In this document: positions 62,770 through 64,000 of the stretch, piece after piece
Layout: the number at the start of each line of letters is the position of its first letter
How positions within the stretch are numbered: the first letter of the stretch is position 1
From: Alphaproteobacteria bacterium
GTDB taxonomy: Bacteria; Pseudomonadota; Alphaproteobacteria; Caulobacterales; Parvularculaceae
Assembly (NCBI GenBank): GCA_030433215.1
Contig: JAUIMC010000001.1
Span: forward strand, 124,001-188,000
DNA: 64,000 bases
Direction: 5' to 3'
Translations under genes and position numbers: made by a program
Notes under the pieces: model-generated
Told to the model about the DNA's origin: nothing
The model's input: only the letters and a program-made list of their open reading frames with translations
The model's database searches: none

Positions 62770-64000
62770 ATGATGCTAGCTCCCTGGACCGGCAAGTCCC
62801 TCCGTTACTGGATTGCTGTTGGAATGAGTGTCGCCATCGCGCCTTTGGCGCTGTCCGCGCTCATCGGATTTGTGCTGCTGAACACCTACGTTGTTGATCC
62901 GTTTCATGATGTTTCGAAGCGCGAGCGCATACAGGTTGCGCCAATCCAGAATTTGAGGGTCCTGGTCTGGGACACGCTCATCCCCGTTGACGAGTTCGTC
63001 GATGAAGGCGGCGCGCAGCGCGCCGCCGCCTATCGCGCCGCCCGAGCGCGCATTGAGAATGCTTTTGCGGAACTGCAGGAAAGCCTGGCCGGGGAACTCG
63101 CCCTGCTCATGCCGGTCGAACGCGCGCTTCAGGACTGGACTGAAGCCGACCGGCTGGCGACCGAATTGGTCTCCGTAGAGCGCCCGCCTGGAGATCCCGG
63201 CGCCGCCGAGATGATGGAGCGCTTTCATGGTCGGGTTGCCGCGGCTTCCGACCGGCTTGGGGTTGCCTATAATGTGGTCGCAGAAAAGATGCAGGCCGAT
63301 CACGACAGGGCGACGCGCGCTTATATGCGCTCGCAGGAACTGGCGTTGCTGGCTGGTGTCTTGTCGGCGCTCGCGGTCATAGCGGGCGTCGTTCTGATCG
63401 GGCGCGTGATGGCGGCGAGCGTGGATCGGCTGGTGGATGGAGCGGCGAAGGTTTCAGAAGGAGAGAGGGATCACCGCATCGACATTCGCGTGCCGCCGGA
63501 ATTGCGCCGCGTCGCAGACGAGTTCAACCGCATGATCAAGCGCATTGAAGAGTCTGAATCCGCGCTCGCCGAACTGGCGCGGCGCGACGGCCTGACGGGC
63601 TTGCTCAATCGGCGCGCTTTCGATGAAGCGCTTTCCGAGATGTATGCGCGGATGGATCGCACGGGCGAGGAGGGCGCGCTTCTCACAATCGATGTCGACC
63701 ACTTCAAACGGGTCAACGATACTTATGGTCATTCGGCCGGCGACGACGTGTTGCGTGCGTTCGCAACGCTGGCAACGTCAAGTCTGCGCCCGTTTGATCA
63801 GGTCTATCGCGTTGGCGGCGAAGAATTCTCGGTCCTGCTGCCCGGTACAAGCACAATCGTTGCCCATGATCTGGCGGAGCGGCTTCGGAAAGAGATGGCT
63901 CGACACGCGATAGCGACAGAAGCGGGCGAAGTCAGCGTAACGATCAGCATCGGCGGCGCAAAAGCCACGACGGGGCTTGAGCCGGGCAAACTCATTGAAG
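62770..64000 (+). CDS. Membrane diguanylate cyclase, 3' end outside window
   Basis: The frame is open from 62770 to the right edge. The protein has TM1 (about 15-43), a periplasmic helical domain, TM2 (about 195-217), HAMP and a GGDEF domain with RDGLTGLLNRRAF, TIDVDHFKRVND and the active-site GGEEF at about 349-353. An RxxD inhibitory I-site (RPFD) lies five residues before it, so it should make c-di-GMP with product inhibition. Three in-frame ATGs compete; 62770 is best spaced from GGAG. About 20-30 residues of the cyclase fold probably lie outside. Confidence 0.93.
   Translation, partial: MMLAPWTGKSLRYWIAVGMSVAIAPLALSALIGFVLLNTYVVDPFHDVSKRERIQVAPIQNLRVLVWDTLIPVDEFVDEGGAQRAAAYRAARARIENAFAELQESLAGELALLMPVERALQDWTEADRLATELVSVERPPGDPGAAEMMERFHGRVAAASDRLGVAYNVVAEKMQADHDRATRAYMRSQELALLAGVLSALAVIAGVVLIGRVMAASVDRLVDGAAKVSEGERDHRIDIRVPPELRRVADEFNRMIKRIEESESALAELARRDGLTGLLNRRAFDEALSEMYARMDRTGEEGALLTIDVDHFKRVNDTYGHSAGDDVLRAFATLATSSLRPFDQVYRVGGEEFSVLLPGTSTIVAHDLAERLRKEMARHAIATEAGEVSVTISIGGAKATTGLEPGKLIE

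Overview
The window looks like the chromosome of an alphaproteobacterium, probably of the Caulobacterales/Parvularculales/Hyphomonadales type. This is an inference from family content: a retropepsin-like TIGR02281 protease, an FtsK with an acidic linker, a TonB-receptor sugar locus with a ROK regulator, an alphaproteobacterial-type palindromic intergenic repeat and a TraG/ribbon-helix-helix conjugation pair. The first 20 kb are uniformly GC-rich with tightly packed genes. From about 20.4 kb onward base use is more mixed and AT-richer in places, remnants and pseudogenes appear, and most proteins are of unknown function. I read this part as a mosaic accessory region built on a decayed conjugative element.

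Core part (1-20.2 kb): an MFS exporter cut by the left edge; a run of small enzymes (sulfotransferase, GNAT, PPOX flavoprotein, two paralogous alpha/beta hydrolases with a 32-codon stump of a third copy between them, and one exported hydrolase); dapB; a membrane-anchored aspartic protease; a UbiH-type FAD hydroxylase; an ammonium transporter; ftsK. Next comes a compact trio that resembles the Ralstonia Phc fatty-acid-ester signalling genes: a PhcB-family methyltransferase, a six-TM sensor kinase convergent with it, and a membrane fatty acid desaturase divergent from the kinase. A hairpin-rich non-coding stretch ending in a strong terminator and a large autotransporter close this part.

Accessory part A (20.6-31.2 kb): a frameshifted and a truncated copy of a conjugation-associated ribbon-helix-helix gene bracket a nutrient locus: GPH-family symporter, ROK regulator with a perfect 10+10 bp palindromic operator, TonB receptor, two exported glycerophosphodiester phosphodiesterases and an exported LamG-fold protein. 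The logic is outer-membrane uptake and periplasmic hydrolysis of a glycerophosphodiester, import of the released moiety, and ROK control.

Accessory part B (31.2-36.5 kb): two oppositely oriented fragments of an IS5-type transposase enclose a frameshifted DinB gene and a guanidinium exporter (gdx/sugE) with a probable guanidine-II riboswitch. They are followed by an ATPase gene cut off before its Walker B motif behind a four-half-site operator, and by a membrane-AraC regulator with two membrane proteins.

Accessory part C (36.7-59.7 kb): a dense block of mostly unrecognised genes. It includes an overlapping four-gene operon of secreted proteins; a 52-codon basic Cys protein; a MoxR AAA+ ATPase / vWA metallopeptidase-like / acidic partner operon with two proteins sharing one membrane PH-like module; a two-component system with an atypical H-box; a PrpE-like phosphoesterase; and two operons in which an exported protein precedes one of two paralogous helical cytosolic proteins. 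This block is the best candidate for an undescribed system. The right end carries an intact ribbon-helix-helix gene and traG without trb or relaxase genes, then a diguanylate cyclase cut by the right edge. No tRNA, rRNA, CRISPR array or integrase was seen.
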